Source: Caldilineales bacterium
Lineage (GTDB): Bacteria; Chloroflexota; Anaerolineae; JAAEKA01
Length of the DNA stretch: 15,284 nt
Direction: 5' to 3'
Assembly (NCBI GenBank): GCA_021463315.1
Contig: JAJTXO010000038.1
Span: 1 to 15,284 of the forward strand
Position numbers and translations under genes: made by a program
Notes under the pieces: model-generated
Database searches by the model: none
Told to the model about the DNA's origin: nothing
The model's input: only the letters and a program-made list of their open reading frames with translations
In this document: in pieces, positions 1-5,422 of the stretch
Layout: each line of letters begins with the position of its first letter
Position numbering within the stretch: position 1 is the first letter of the stretch

Positions 1-372
1 GTGACGCAGCGTAAAGCAGCGTTCGGCCTGATTGACCTTGACCCGGTAGACGTCCATACCCTACTCGATATCATCGCGGCGGCTGGCGGTGACGTTGACC
101 ACAAGCGGCGTAAATGGTCTTACCCGGTGGAAATCAAGCCCCAGGTGCACGCGCTGGTCTCACAATGGGCGGCGGTGGCTGGTCTCGGTGGCCGGCTGGA
201 AATAGATGCATGTAAACCCTACGGCACAGAACATGCATCTATTTCCAGCCCCCCCTTGTGTGAGCAAGATGCTTGGGCGGATATGCCCGAAGATCAACGG
301 CGGTTGGCTCGGTTGCACATGCTAGACGAAAGCAACACAACCCGCAAACGGCCAATGAGAACTCAAATGTGA
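1..372 (+). CDS. Hypothetical protein of the mobile element, possibly 5'-truncated
   Basis: The frame is open from the first base of the window, where a GTG is followed by A, so the start may be a GTGA overlap with an upstream gene or may lie outside the window. The 123-residue product has no family I recognise. The N-terminal half (about residues 1-64) looks like a normal folded segment with a basic patch (DHKRRK, residues 33-38). Residues 65-84 are encoded by a perfect 20-bp inverted repeat and its loop, which breaks the compositional pattern of the protein. The C-terminal part is charged (EDQRRLARLHMLDE). The gene ends in ATGTGA, and the next gene starts with GTG inside this stop, suggesting translational coupling. 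Confidence 0.5.
   Translation: MTQRKAAFGLIDLDPVDVHTLLDIIAAAGGDVDHKRRKWSYPVEIKPQVHALVSQWAAVAGLGGRLEIDACKPYGTEHASISSPPLCEQDAWADMPEDQRRLARLHMLDESNTTRKRPMRTQM
194..250. repeat. Perfect 20-bp inverted repeat with 17-nt loop
   Basis: Left arm 194-213 (GGCTGGAAATAGATGCATGT) is exactly complementary to right arm 231-250. The loop is 214-230. The arms do not extend further on either side. The whole unit is 57 bp, a multiple of three, so it keeps the surrounding reading frame open. Its AT content is higher than that of the flanking DNA, which hints that it is an insert or a selected site. There is no T-run after it, so it is not a standard intrinsic terminator. Candidates are a protein-binding dyad, an RNA hairpin or the scar of a small palindromic element. 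Confidence 0.85.
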
Positions 373-578
373 CGCACCAACCAACCCCAACCCCTACTCC
401 CCCAACCAACCCGCCCGATGGCGGGCGATTGGCGTTACTCGAAGAAGTCAACGCCCTGTGGCGTGAGACAAACAACCCCAAGATCGGCCTATCCCGTATG
501 CGCGCAATCTATGGCCGGCTGGCTGAACTGCGCGCAGAACTCAACACCCTGGAGAACACCCCCAATGGCAACTCTTGA
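369..578 (+). CDS. Small hypothetical protein, Pro/Thr-rich N-terminus and helical C-terminus
   Basis: I place the start at GTG 369, which overlaps the preceding stop as GTGA; an ATG at 273 in the same frame would give a 101-residue product but would overlap the previous gene by 100 bp. The 69-residue product begins with a Pro/Thr-rich, probably disordered stretch (residues about 3-18) followed by two amphipathic helices rich in Leu, Glu and Arg (ALLEEVNALWRE; MRAIYGRLAELRAELNTLE). The helical pattern suggests a short coiled coil. No known family recognised. It overlaps the next gene by 14 bp, in line with a compact operon. Confidence 0.55.
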   Translation: MTHQPTPTPTPPTNPPDGGRLALLEEVNALWRETNNPKIGLSRMRAIYGRLAELRAELNTLENTPNGNS

Positions 579-1212
579 CTTGGCAACCGAAACGGCCCGC
601 ATCGACGCGGCCCAGCGACAACTAGAGCATAGCGTTCGTGCCTACCAAGAAGCTCAGCGTGATTTGTTGGCCAGTGATGGCAAGACGCCCATTCACCAAC
701 CCGCTGAACACGCCCGGCGCATGACGGCTATCCAAGAAGCGTTTGCGGATCGCGTGGCCGTGGCGGCCGGCGTGGCTGATGGCGTGCTAGCCACGGTGGA
801 AGCGATGCGGCTGTCTGAACACGCGGACCCCCTGGCAAGCCTTGACCTGGCGCAACTCTCCCTGGCTGGAGAGTATCGCCCGTTCGTGGCTGAGGACTGC
901 GCGTCCATGCCCCTCGCCCAACTTGCCGGCCGGCTAGAATGGGCGGCGTCATCCCGTGACAAAGGCTTGCGCGCTGTCTATGCCCGTTACGGCGCGCAGC
1001 GCTGGCGCAAAGAGCTTACCGCGCAACCCCAACCGGCTGCCGTGCCCGAACTGCGGACGGCGCTAGAAAAGCTCGGCGCCATCGGCGCAGCTCGTGGCCT
1101 GACGCCAGAGATGGAAGCCCTACGCTTTGCGGCGGAAGCGCTGAAACGTAAATCCGCCTACGCGCTGTCAGGCAACGGGCGGCCGGCGTTGTCCCCCGTG
1201 GAAAGACTGTAA
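565..1212 (+). CDS. Hypothetical alpha-helical protein of the mobile element
   Basis: ATG 565 is preceded by GGAG at 551-554, ten bases upstream, so I prefer it to the GTG-type start at 418 that would lie wholly within the previous gene. The product has 215 residues and is almost entirely predicted helix, with Ala, Leu, Glu, Arg and Gln dominating. The N-terminal ~35 residues (TARIDAAQRQLEHSVRAYQE) look like coiled coil. There is no signal peptide, membrane segment or cysteine cluster. I do not recognise the family. Position between small genes and a terminase-like HTH gene fits a phage accessory or packaging-region protein, but this is context only. Confidence 0.6.
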   Translation: MATLDLATETARIDAAQRQLEHSVRAYQEAQRDLLASDGKTPIHQPAEHARRMTAIQEAFADRVAVAAGVADGVLATVEAMRLSEHADPLASLDLAQLSLAGEYRPFVAEDCASMPLAQLAGRLEWAASSRDKGLRAVYARYGAQRWRKELTAQPQPAAVPELRTALEKLGAIGAARGLTPEMEALRFAAEALKRKSAYALSGNGRPALSPVERL

Positions 1213-1287
1213 CAGCCATCTAGCGGCCGGCGCTGCGGTTTCTCCTGACGTGGCGCTGGCCGGTTCCTGGCTGAAGGATGGCAACGG

Positions 1288-1668
1288 ATGGAACCGAACG
1301 GCAACGGATTGACGCCCAAACAGCGGCGCATGATCGCTGAACTCCTCGCGCAGCCAACCCAACGGGCGGCCCTGGCTGCGGCCGGCGTAGGCGCTTCGAC
1401 GTTGCACCGATGGCGCACCGAACCGGCGTTCGTGGATGCGTTGTCAGCGGCAAGGCGTGAGCTGTTTGCGGACGGCTACAACCAACTCCTCGGATACCAG
1501 ACGAAAACGCTTGACGAATTGGCCCGGCTGGCGCTGGAAGCGGACAATGACGGCGTGCGCGTTCGTGCGCTCGTGGCCCTGGAAGCGGCAATCTGCAAAC
1601 GTCACGAACTGCTAACGCTCGGTGACCTGGAGCGGCGCATTGCGCAATTGGAGCAATCCCAACCATGA
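1288..1668 (+). CDS. HTH protein resembling phage terminase small subunit (phBC6A51-like)
   Basis: The 126-residue product opens with LTPKQRRMIAELLAQPTQ followed by AALAAAGVGASTLHRWRTEPAFVDAL, a helix-turn-helix pattern of the type seen in phBC6A51-like and terminase-small-subunit-like phage proteins. In those, the HTH precedes a helical oligomerisation region; here that is residues about 60-126 (AARREL ... ARLALEADNDGVRVRALVALEAAI ... LERRIAQLEQ). The likely role is DNA binding, possibly cos/pac recognition or regulation. No large terminase follows, so a packaging role is unproven. Start ATG 1288 has GAAGGA at 1273-1278. The stop overlaps the next start as ATGA (1665-1668). Confidence 0.65.
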   Translation: MEPNGNGLTPKQRRMIAELLAQPTQRAALAAAGVGASTLHRWRTEPAFVDALSAARRELFADGYNQLLGYQTKTLDELARLALEADNDGVRVRALVALEAAICKRHELLTLGDLERRIAQLEQSQP

Positions 1669-1748
1669 CGATTGCAATTCTGGCGCTGGTGATCGGCCTG
1701 GCGGCTGGCGTGCTGGCCGTCTTTCCTCCTCCCCGGTGGCGACGGTGA
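1665..1748 (+). CDS. 27-residue single-pass membrane peptide
   Basis: A complete tiny frame runs from ATG 1665 to TGA 1746-1748. It overlaps the previous stop as ATGA and the next start as GTGA, so both ends are stitched to their neighbours by 4-bp overlaps. The peptide begins MTIAILALVIGLAAGVLAVF, an uninterrupted hydrophobic helix long enough to span a membrane, and ends PPPRWRR, a positively charged tail that would stay in the cytoplasm. Such peptides in phage operons may act as holin/spanin-like or toxin-like proteins, but length alone does not decide this. The two coupling overlaps and the clean membrane-helix pattern are the main reasons to believe it is translated. Confidence 0.55.
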   Translation: MTIAILALVIGLAAGVLAVFPPPRWRR

Positions 1749-1969
1749 CCACAGCACTACGTAGGCGCGTGCAAGCCCTCGAAGCCCAGCGGCGTGCTGA
1801 GCGTGACGCCCTGGCGTGGCCGGAGCTGTTGGCGGCGTGGCGCGCTGGACAAGATACCTTCGACTTTGCGGGCGGCGCGGCCTGGCGTGATATGGTTGCT
1901 GAGCGTAGGCGGCAAGTGATCGAAACCCTGGAGGACTATGGCGACGAAAGCCCTGTCAGCCCGTCTTGA
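1745..1969 (+). CDS. Small hypothetical protein, first of three tandem paralogues
   Basis: GTG 1745 overlaps the preceding TGA as GTGA and is the preferred start; GTG 1736 in the same frame is an alternative. The 74-residue product begins TTALRRRVQALEAQRRAERD, which matches the pattern L-x-x-R-L/V-x-x-L/I-E-x-x-R-R found at the start of the next two genes. The pattern predicts an amphipathic coiled-coil helix. The rest (AWPELLAAWRAGQDTFDFAGGAAWRDMVAERRRQVIETLEDYG, here broken for reading: PELLAAWRAG, FDFAGGAAWRDM, RRRQVIETLEDYG) does not resemble its neighbours. The gene overlaps the next by 32 bp. Function unknown. Confidence 0.55.
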   Translation: MTTALRRRVQALEAQRRAERDALAWPELLAAWRAGQDTFDFAGGAAWRDMVAERRRQVIETLEDYGDESPVSPS

Positions 1970-2099
1970 CGCCCTCGAAGCGCGTCGACGGCCGGCGCTG
2001 GTGATTGACGCGGTGGTGATCGGCGGCGCGCCTATCGTCGGCAAGGTGATTGTGATCGGTGGCAACTATGACAAGCAAAACACTGGCCCGGCGTCTTGA
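1938..2099 (+). CDS. Small hypothetical protein, second tandem paralogue
   Basis: ATG 1938 follows a GGAGG at 1930-1934 with short spacing. The 53-residue product starts MATKALSARLDALEARRRPA, colinear residue for residue with the next gene's N-terminus. The remainder is hydrophobic and beta-like (LVIDAVVIGG, IVGKVIVIGG), with a Gly-rich repeat of the form V-I-x-G-G. The product is too short for a catalytic domain. It lies within the overlap-rich run of the element (32-bp overlap upstream, 32-bp overlap downstream). Function unknown. Confidence 0.5.
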   Translation: MATKALSARLDALEARRRPALVIDAVVIGGAPIVGKVIVIGGNYDKQNTGPAS

Positions 2100-2127
2100 A
2101 CGCATCGAAGCGGCGCGGCGGCCGGCC
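1962..2127 (+). repeat. Direct repeat shared by two adjacent small genes
   Basis: The 36-bp stretches at 1962-1997 and 2092-2127 are close copies: both begin CGTCTTGA, share GAAGCG in the middle and end CGGCCGGC. In both genes the copy starts exactly at codon 9 after the ATG, so the repeat is part of a duplicated gene start and not a free-standing element. Confidence 0.65.
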
Positions 2128-2265
2128 GGGAAGCTGTGTGTATGTCGCTGCGCAACGGTCAACCTGCGCGAGAACTTGCCCAGCGGTGAACACTTGCCCG
2201 ATTGTCCAGCGGCGGCGGCTGGCCCTGCGGATCGCGTGATCGTTGTCACCTATGCGGACGGATGA
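2068..2265 (+). CDS. Small hypothetical protein, third tandem paralogue, Cys/His-containing
   Basis: ATG 2068 gives 65 residues; a GTG at 2059 is possible. The N-terminus MTSKTLARRLERIEAARRPA parallels that of the preceding gene. The middle carries CVCRC (residues 27-31) and later HLPDC, so C-x-C-x(n)-H/C residues could form a small metal site, but the spacing does not match a named zinc finger. The C-terminus (DRVIVVTYADG) is beta-like. The stop overlaps the next start as ATGA. Many small phage-encoded proteins share such an N-terminal helix; a function cannot be given. Confidence 0.55.
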   Translation: MTSKTLARRLERIEAARRPAGKLCVCRCATVNLRENLPSGEHLPDCPAAAAGPADRVIVVTYADG

Positions 2266-2459
2266 TTGATCTTGACGGCGCTGTAAACCTGCTGTGTGCT
2301 GTCCTGCGACAGTGGGCAAAAGACGCCCAACGGGACCCCCACGAGCTGGCGCTGCTGGCGCATTGGCTGGGCATGGAACCGGAAGCCCTGCGGCGCCTGT
2401 TGTCAACACCCCCACCAGAACGGCCCAGACGGCCCCTAGGGCGGCCCAGAGCCGTCTAG
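2262..2459 (+). CDS. Small hypothetical helical protein
   Basis: ATG 2262 lies in an ATGA overlap with the previous stop, which decides this start over an upstream in-frame GTG-type start near 2202. The 65-residue product has a helical body (MIDLDGAVNLLCAVLRQWAK, HELALLAHWLGMEPEALRRLL) and a Pro/Arg-rich basic tail (PPPERPRRPLGRPRAV) that could contact nucleic acid. The helical part could be a small HTH-like bundle, but no family is recognised. The integrase gene starts 16 bp downstream, so both are probably co-transcribed. Confidence 0.55.
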   Translation: MIDLDGAVNLLCAVLRQWAKDAQRDPHELALLAHWLGMEPEALRRLLSTPPPERPRRPLGRPRAV

Positions 2460-2475
2460 CTGAAGGTTATGAGCT

Positions 2476-3414
2476 ATGCAACTCAGTGAAGCAATCGAGG
2501 CGCTTTGTTTGGCGACTTTGGCCGATGGTCGCAGCGAGCGCACAGCCGGCGATTATCGCCAGAAGCTAGGGGCGCTGTTGGTCTTCCTGGGGGACGTGGC
2601 AATCGACCAGGTGACTACAAACGACCTGCGGCGCTTTGTGGCTGACCTGCATAGCCGTGACAGCCGATGGGCAGACCATCCCAACAGACCCCAGACGGCG
2701 GGCGGCCTCTCCCCTGCCAGTGTGGCCGGTTATGTGCGGTCGGTCAAGCGCTTGTTTCACTTCCTGCAAGATGACGGCCTGCTGGCCAGCAACCCAGCCG
2801 CGCGGCTGAAGGGCAGCAAGCCCCAACGGGGAGAACCGAAGGGCATCAGCCGGGAAGACCTGCGGCGCCTGCTGAAAGCTACCGAAGGCGACGCACCTAA
2901 CCTGGTGCGCAACCATGCCATGATCCTGTTCTTGGCTGACACGGGCGCCAGAGTCGGCGGCTTGGTCGGGCTGGCGCTGGCCGGCTTGGACCTGGTGAAT
3001 AGAACGGCGCTACTGGTCGAAAAGGGCGACAAGGCGCGGCGTGTCCCCTTCTCGGAGGTCACAGCGGCGGCGCTGGCCAGGTGGCTGGTGCTGCGGCCGG
3101 CCGGCGGTGATACGGTCTTCTGCCATCTGGAGAGCGGCGCCAGGCTGGAAACCCAAGCCGTCAACCAGGTGCTGCGGCGCCTGGCTGCGACGGCCAAGAC
3201 AACGGGGCCGGTCAATCCGCACAGCTTCAGACATGGCTTTGCCCGTGAGTTTATCATATCGGGCGGCGACATGGGCACGCTGGCCGACATTCTAGGCCAT
3301 GCCGACATACAAACGACCTGGCAATCCTACGCCATATTCAAACTGGCTGAACTGCAAGCCAAACACGAACAGCATAGCCCCATTGCCAAGATGGGGCGGG
3401 AAGGTGAATTGTGA
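2476..3414 (+). CDS. Tyrosine site-specific recombinase (phage-type integrase)
   Basis: This 312-residue protein would integrate and excise the element. The N-terminal part (about 1-108) is a SAM-like core-binding domain (ERTAGDYRQKLGALLVFLGD, SVAGYVRSVKRLFHFLQDDG). The catalytic domain (about 120-295) shows the full active site: R159 in DTGARVGGL, a Lys in VEKGDKARRVPF (K183 or K186), HSFR at 249-252, H275 in LGHADIQTT and nucleophile Y285 in QSYAIF. Length is normal for the family and no lesion is seen, so it is probably active. SD-like GAAGG at 2462-2466 supports ATG 2476. The gene ends 10 bp before the tRNA-Gln fragment, its predicted recombination site. XerC/D itself is unlikely given this context. 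Confidence 0.93.
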   Translation: MQLSEAIEALCLATLADGRSERTAGDYRQKLGALLVFLGDVAIDQVTTNDLRRFVADLHSRDSRWADHPNRPQTAGGLSPASVAGYVRSVKRLFHFLQDDGLLASNPAARLKGSKPQRGEPKGISREDLRRLLKATEGDAPNLVRNHAMILFLADTGARVGGLVGLALAGLDLVNRTALLVEKGDKARRVPFSEVTAAALARWLVLRPAGGDTVFCHLESGARLETQAVNQVLRRLAATAKTTGPVNPHSFRHGFAREFIISGGDMGTLADILGHADIQTTWQSYAIFKLAELQAKHEQHSPIAKMGREGEL

Positions 3415-3424
3415 GTCTACAACA

Positions 3425-3468
3425 CTCTGGATCAGTAAGTTGGGGTTCGAGTCCCTGCACCCCAGCCA
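3425..3468 (+). other. Attachment site: displaced 3' half of tRNA-Gln(CUG)
   Basis: The segment folds as the 3' half of a tRNA: anticodon loop CTCTGGA with anticodon CTG at 3427-3429, anticodon-stem strand TCAGT (3432-3436), T stem TGGGG/CCCTG around the loop TTCGAGT (3446-3452), acceptor strand CACCCCA (3458-3464), discriminator G and encoded CCA (3466-3468). The acceptor strand demands a 5' partner TGGGGTG, as in bacterial tRNA-Gln. Upstream bases (3419-3423) do not complete the anticodon stem and no D arm exists, so this is a fragment and not a gene. It is the expected product of integrase crossover in the anticodon stem-loop. Confidence 0.85.
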
Positions 3469-3475
3469 GAGCACC

Positions 3476-3516
3476 CAAAAGCGACTAGCTGACTTACAAG
3501 CAGCTAGTCGCTTTTG
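3476..3516 (+). terminator. Strong intrinsic terminator behind the tRNA fragment
   Basis: A perfect 16-bp stem (3476-3491 with 3501-3516, core GCGACTAGCTG/CAGCTAGTCGC) with a 9-nt loop is flanked by AAAA on the left and TTTT on the right, so it can work in both directions. It begins 8 bp after the CCA end and is most likely the native terminator of the host tRNA-Gln gene. It now closes the integrase transcript and also faces the convergent acetyltransferase gene. Confidence 0.85.
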
Positions 3517-3551
3517 TATTGGGCGCCTCCGAGGCCGGCGAGCTGCGGAGG

Positions 3552-4544
3552 TCAGCCGATCTTCGTGTGCTCCGCGCCAAGCCGACCAGCCGGCGGCGCC
3601 AGCTCCTTCACCAGCAACCAGGTCCCCCGCGCCAGAACATACCCCAACTTGCGGTCAATGGCGATCATCGGCAGGTTCTTGCTGTTGTGATGCGTGCGCA
3701 CGGCGGCGACCTGCAGCACGTCGCGGGCATAGCGCAGCGCGATCACCTTGACGACCTGCGCCAGCTTGCGCCCGCGATAGCGTTGGTCTACCCCGGTATG
3801 CAGGTTGTAGGCGTGGTCATCGAAACGTGAGATCGCGCTCATCGCGGCCCAATCGCCGGTGGCTGTGTCGATCACAACCATCTGGCCGGCCGGCTTGTAC
3901 CAGTCGGCCCGGCAAACGCCCTGCTGAAAGTCCTCGAACGAGGACCAGGAGGGGGCGCCGTCCGCGCCCAGCGTTTGCCGGTCGGTGGTATCGTTCAGCG
4001 CATACAGCTTGCGCTGCGCCTCTTCAGTATTGCCCAGGGCCGCCATCGAGGTGAAATGGAACCCTTCGCCCTGCAGGCGGGCGATGACAGCGTCGTAGGG
4101 CCGGTCGTCGAACGTTGTCAAGTCGAGACTCATCGCCAGCGCGTGCGAGCGCTCACTGAAGCCGCGATGCTCAGCAAACGCCCGATCTTGCGGCTGATCG
4201 TCCCAGACGCTGACGCGCAGCTCCGCGGCCCCGGCTGCCCCGATAGTCTGTTCCAGGTTGGCGTACAGGGCGCCACCGATCCCCTGCCCCCGCTCTTCTG
4301 GCTCAACAAAGAGGAAGAAAGTGGCCCGTTCGGACAGCAGACGATCGCGTTCCGCCCACCAGAAGCCCAGCAACTCGCCGTGCTCTGCCTCGGCCACCCG
4401 CAGGGTGATCCGCGCCTGCTCCGCGGTGTAGTATCTCCGCAGGCCAGGCTCCGTAGTAGTTTGGTCCTCCAGAAGCGAGAACCAGGCTGCAAGCTGCCCA
4501 AAATCATGATCCGGTTCGGCCGGACGCAGAACAAAAGATCGCAT
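3552..4544 (-). CDS. Tandem-domain GNAT-family N-acetyltransferase
   Basis: The 330-residue protein has two GNAT folds, a layout seen in MshD-like and other double acetyltransferases. In the N-terminal fold the acetyl-CoA loop is FVEPEERGQGIGGALY (R/Q-x-x-G-x-G, residues about 80-94), followed by LRVSVWDDQPQDRAFAEHRGF, the usual motif B. The C-terminal fold has a weaker loop, TGVDQRYRGRKLAQVVK (250-266), then THHNSKNLPMIAIDRKLGY, whose Asn pair and final LGY/LGF are typical of such pairs. Substrate is not predictable; small amines, antibiotics and peptides are all possible. ATG 4544 has GAGGG about ten bases upstream. It faces the tRNA terminator convergently. Confidence 0.85.
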   Translation of the reverse strand: MRSFVLRPAEPDHDFGQLAAWFSLLEDQTTTEPGLRRYYTAEQARITLRVAEAEHGELLGFWWAERDRLLSERATFFLFVEPEERGQGIGGALYANLEQTIGAAGAAELRVSVWDDQPQDRAFAEHRGFSERSHALAMSLDLTTFDDRPYDAVIARLQGEGFHFTSMAALGNTEEAQRKLYALNDTTDRQTLGADGAPSWSSFEDFQQGVCRADWYKPAGQMVVIDTATGDWAAMSAISRFDDHAYNLHTGVDQRYRGRKLAQVVKVIALRYARDVLQVAAVRTHHNSKNLPMIAIDRKLGYVLARGTWLLVKELAPPAGRLGAEHTKIG

Positions 4545-4649
4545 CCGATTTGCCCTCGCTTTCGTAGCTGATCAGCCCGCGGCGCCTGGCGCCGGAGCGG
4601 CTTCAACGGCTGGCTATCACACGTCGAAGTAGAGCTGTATCATGCACCT

Positions 4650-4678
4650 ACTTTACGGGCTATCCACGAATTTGACAA
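4650..4678 (-). promoter_or_regulatory. Candidate sigma70-type promoter for the acetyltransferase
   Basis: On the minus strand TTGTCA (4678-4673) is followed by a 17-bp spacer and TAAAGT (4655-4650). This would start transcription near 4643 with a leader of about 100 nt. The -35 is good and the -10 is moderate. It overlaps an inverted repeat (4672-4703). Confidence 0.35.
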
Positions 4679-4815
4679 CTTTCCGAAAGCGTTAACCTGT
4701 CAAGAATGCCCCGAAATACAGATGATGGCGATCAGGAGCGAGGGACGCGCGGCATGGACGGTGGTGACGGTAGAGTTCCAGTGGCTGGACAGTGACTACC
4801 AGGGCGACCTTCTAT

Positions 4816-4844
4816 TTGCCCAGATAGTCATTTAATGGCATAAT
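4816..4844 (+). promoter_or_regulatory. Promoter of the higBA-type locus, predicted leaderless
   Basis: TTGCCC (4816-4821), a 17-bp spacer and CATAAT (4839-4844) make a good sigma70-like promoter. The predicted start, about seven bases after the -10, falls on the ATG at 4851, so the transcript would have essentially no leader. No Shine-Dalgarno sequence precedes that ATG, which fits leaderless translation. Confidence 0.65.
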
Positions 4845-4849
4845 TGCCA
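4836..4849. promoter_or_regulatory. Operator-like palindrome over the -10 box
   Basis: TGGCA-TAAT-TGCCA is a perfect 5-bp dyad with a 4-bp centre that covers the -10 hexamer. Antitoxins of the HigA/XRE type autoregulate by binding such dyads, so repression by the HigA-like protein encoded downstream is the natural inference. Confidence 0.5.
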
Positions 4850-4850
4850 C

Positions 4851-5079
4851 ATGATCGAGGTTCTGGGTACCGATGAGTTCGAACAATGGTTTCTGGCCAC
4901 TGCGCATCCAGAGCCGCGGCTGGCCGCTGCGTGTCTTTTACGCGTTTGACCCGTTGCGCCAGGCCGTGCTGCTGCTGGGTGGCGACAAGACCGGTGACAA
5001 CCGATTCTACGTCACCATGATACCCAAGGTCGAGGCCATCTGGGTACAGTATTTGCGGGACATCAGTACGAATGCGTAA
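4851..5079 (+). pseudogene. Broken HigB/Gp49-type (RelE superfamily) toxin gene
   Basis: Intact members of this family run to roughly 115 residues. Here the typical start MIEVLGTDEFEQWF is read from ATG 4851 in one frame, and the typical C-terminal half, LRIQSRGWPLRVFYAFDP ... LLLGGDKTGDNRFY ... YLRDI, is read in another frame to TGA 5077-5079. About 40 middle residues (the helical part that normally links them) are missing, and the junction near 4888-4896 changes frame. The first frame stops at 4947. This is an internal deletion of roughly 130 bp not divisible by three. A shortened product from ATG 4873 (68 residues) is possible but lacks the N-terminal helices. Intact toxins of this kind are mRNA interferases. 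Confidence 0.8.
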
Positions 5080-5113
5080 GCTTGACACGGCTCGTGAAAT
5101 GAGGACTGAGACC

Positions 5114-5422
5114 ATGACTGTGCATACCTGGCAAGAGATCAAAGCAAAGAAGTTTTCGCCTGACCAGCTTCAGCAGATCGATAACGCAGTGGAGCAGGAA
5201 CTGCTGGAGATGGATCTGCGCGCCTTGCGCGAAGCGGCTGGACTGACGCAGGAGGAACTGGCGCAGCGGGTTGCTATCACCCAGTCGCAGCTATCCAAGC
5301 TGGAGCGCCGTGAGGACCACCGCATTTCCACCGTGCGCCGCTATGTCGCCGCGCTGGGCGGCGAGTTGGAGATCGTGGCGGTCGTGGATGGAAAGCGCAT
5401 TCAACTGACTTCAGGGGTTTAG
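5114..5422 (+). CDS. higA: XRE-family HTH antitoxin, HigA-like
   Basis: The product neutralises a HigB-type toxin and represses its operon. After an N-terminal MTVHTWQEIKAKKFSPDQL segment typical of the family comes a helical region and a clear Cro/C1 helix-turn-helix, LREAAGLTQEELAQRVAITQSQLSKLERR (shown by its parts: LREAAGLTQEELAQ, VAITQSQLSKLE), then RISTVRRYVAALGGELEIVAVV, the hallmark tail of this antitoxin group. I choose ATG 5114 (102 residues) because GAGG sits at 5101-5104 and the N-terminus matches the family; ATG 5072 overlaps the toxin stop and is the alternative. The gene is intact while its toxin is broken. The last 12 bp overlap a convergent gene. Confidence 0.85.
   Translation: MTVHTWQEIKAKKFSPDQLQQIDNAVEQELLEMDLRALREAAGLTQEELAQRVAITQSQLSKLERREDHRISTVRRYVAALGGELEIVAVVDGKRIQLTSGV

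Larger units (their letters stand above)
1..3468 (+). mobile_element. Right end of a tRNA-integrated mobile element
   Basis: A run of small, overlapping, same-strand genes of phage type ends in a tyrosine integrase gene followed 10 bp later by a displaced 3' half of tRNA-Gln(CUG). Integrase next to a tRNA fragment is the classical end of an integrative element. The tRNA fragment reads left to right with CCA at its right edge, so the host's 5' half, and therefore a reconstituted complete tRNA-Gln, should lie at the other end of the element, left of this window. Sequence right of 3468 should then be host DNA. Whether the element is a prophage, a satellite or an integrated plasmid cannot be decided: no structural, replication or conjugation gene is visible here. 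Confidence 0.75.
4545..4850. other. Divergent intergenic region between acetyltransferase and toxin-antitoxin locus
   Basis: The 306-bp gap holds candidate promoters for both flanking genes (entered separately). It also holds a short dyad, CGGCGCC-T-GGCGCCG, at 4580-4594 upstream of the acetyltransferase start, and an imperfect hairpin from TTGACA (4672-4677) to TGTCAA (4698-4703) with an inner CTTTC-C-GAAAG. A 37-codon frame at 4722-4835 has no ribosome site and no recognisable product, so it is not called as a gene. Confidence 0.5.

Noticed and set aside
3425..3468. Complete functional tRNA gene
   Set aside because: The 5' acceptor strand, D arm and the 5' half of the anticodon stem are missing; only the 3' half is present.
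4722..4835. 37-codon frame upstream of the toxin-antitoxin locus
   Set aside because: No ribosome-binding site, no recognisable product, and it overlaps the promoter of the next gene.
4851..5079. Programmed ribosomal frameshift to make full-length toxin
   Set aside because: About 40 residues are absent between the two family segments and there is no slippery heptamer with a following structure at the junction; a deletion explains it better.
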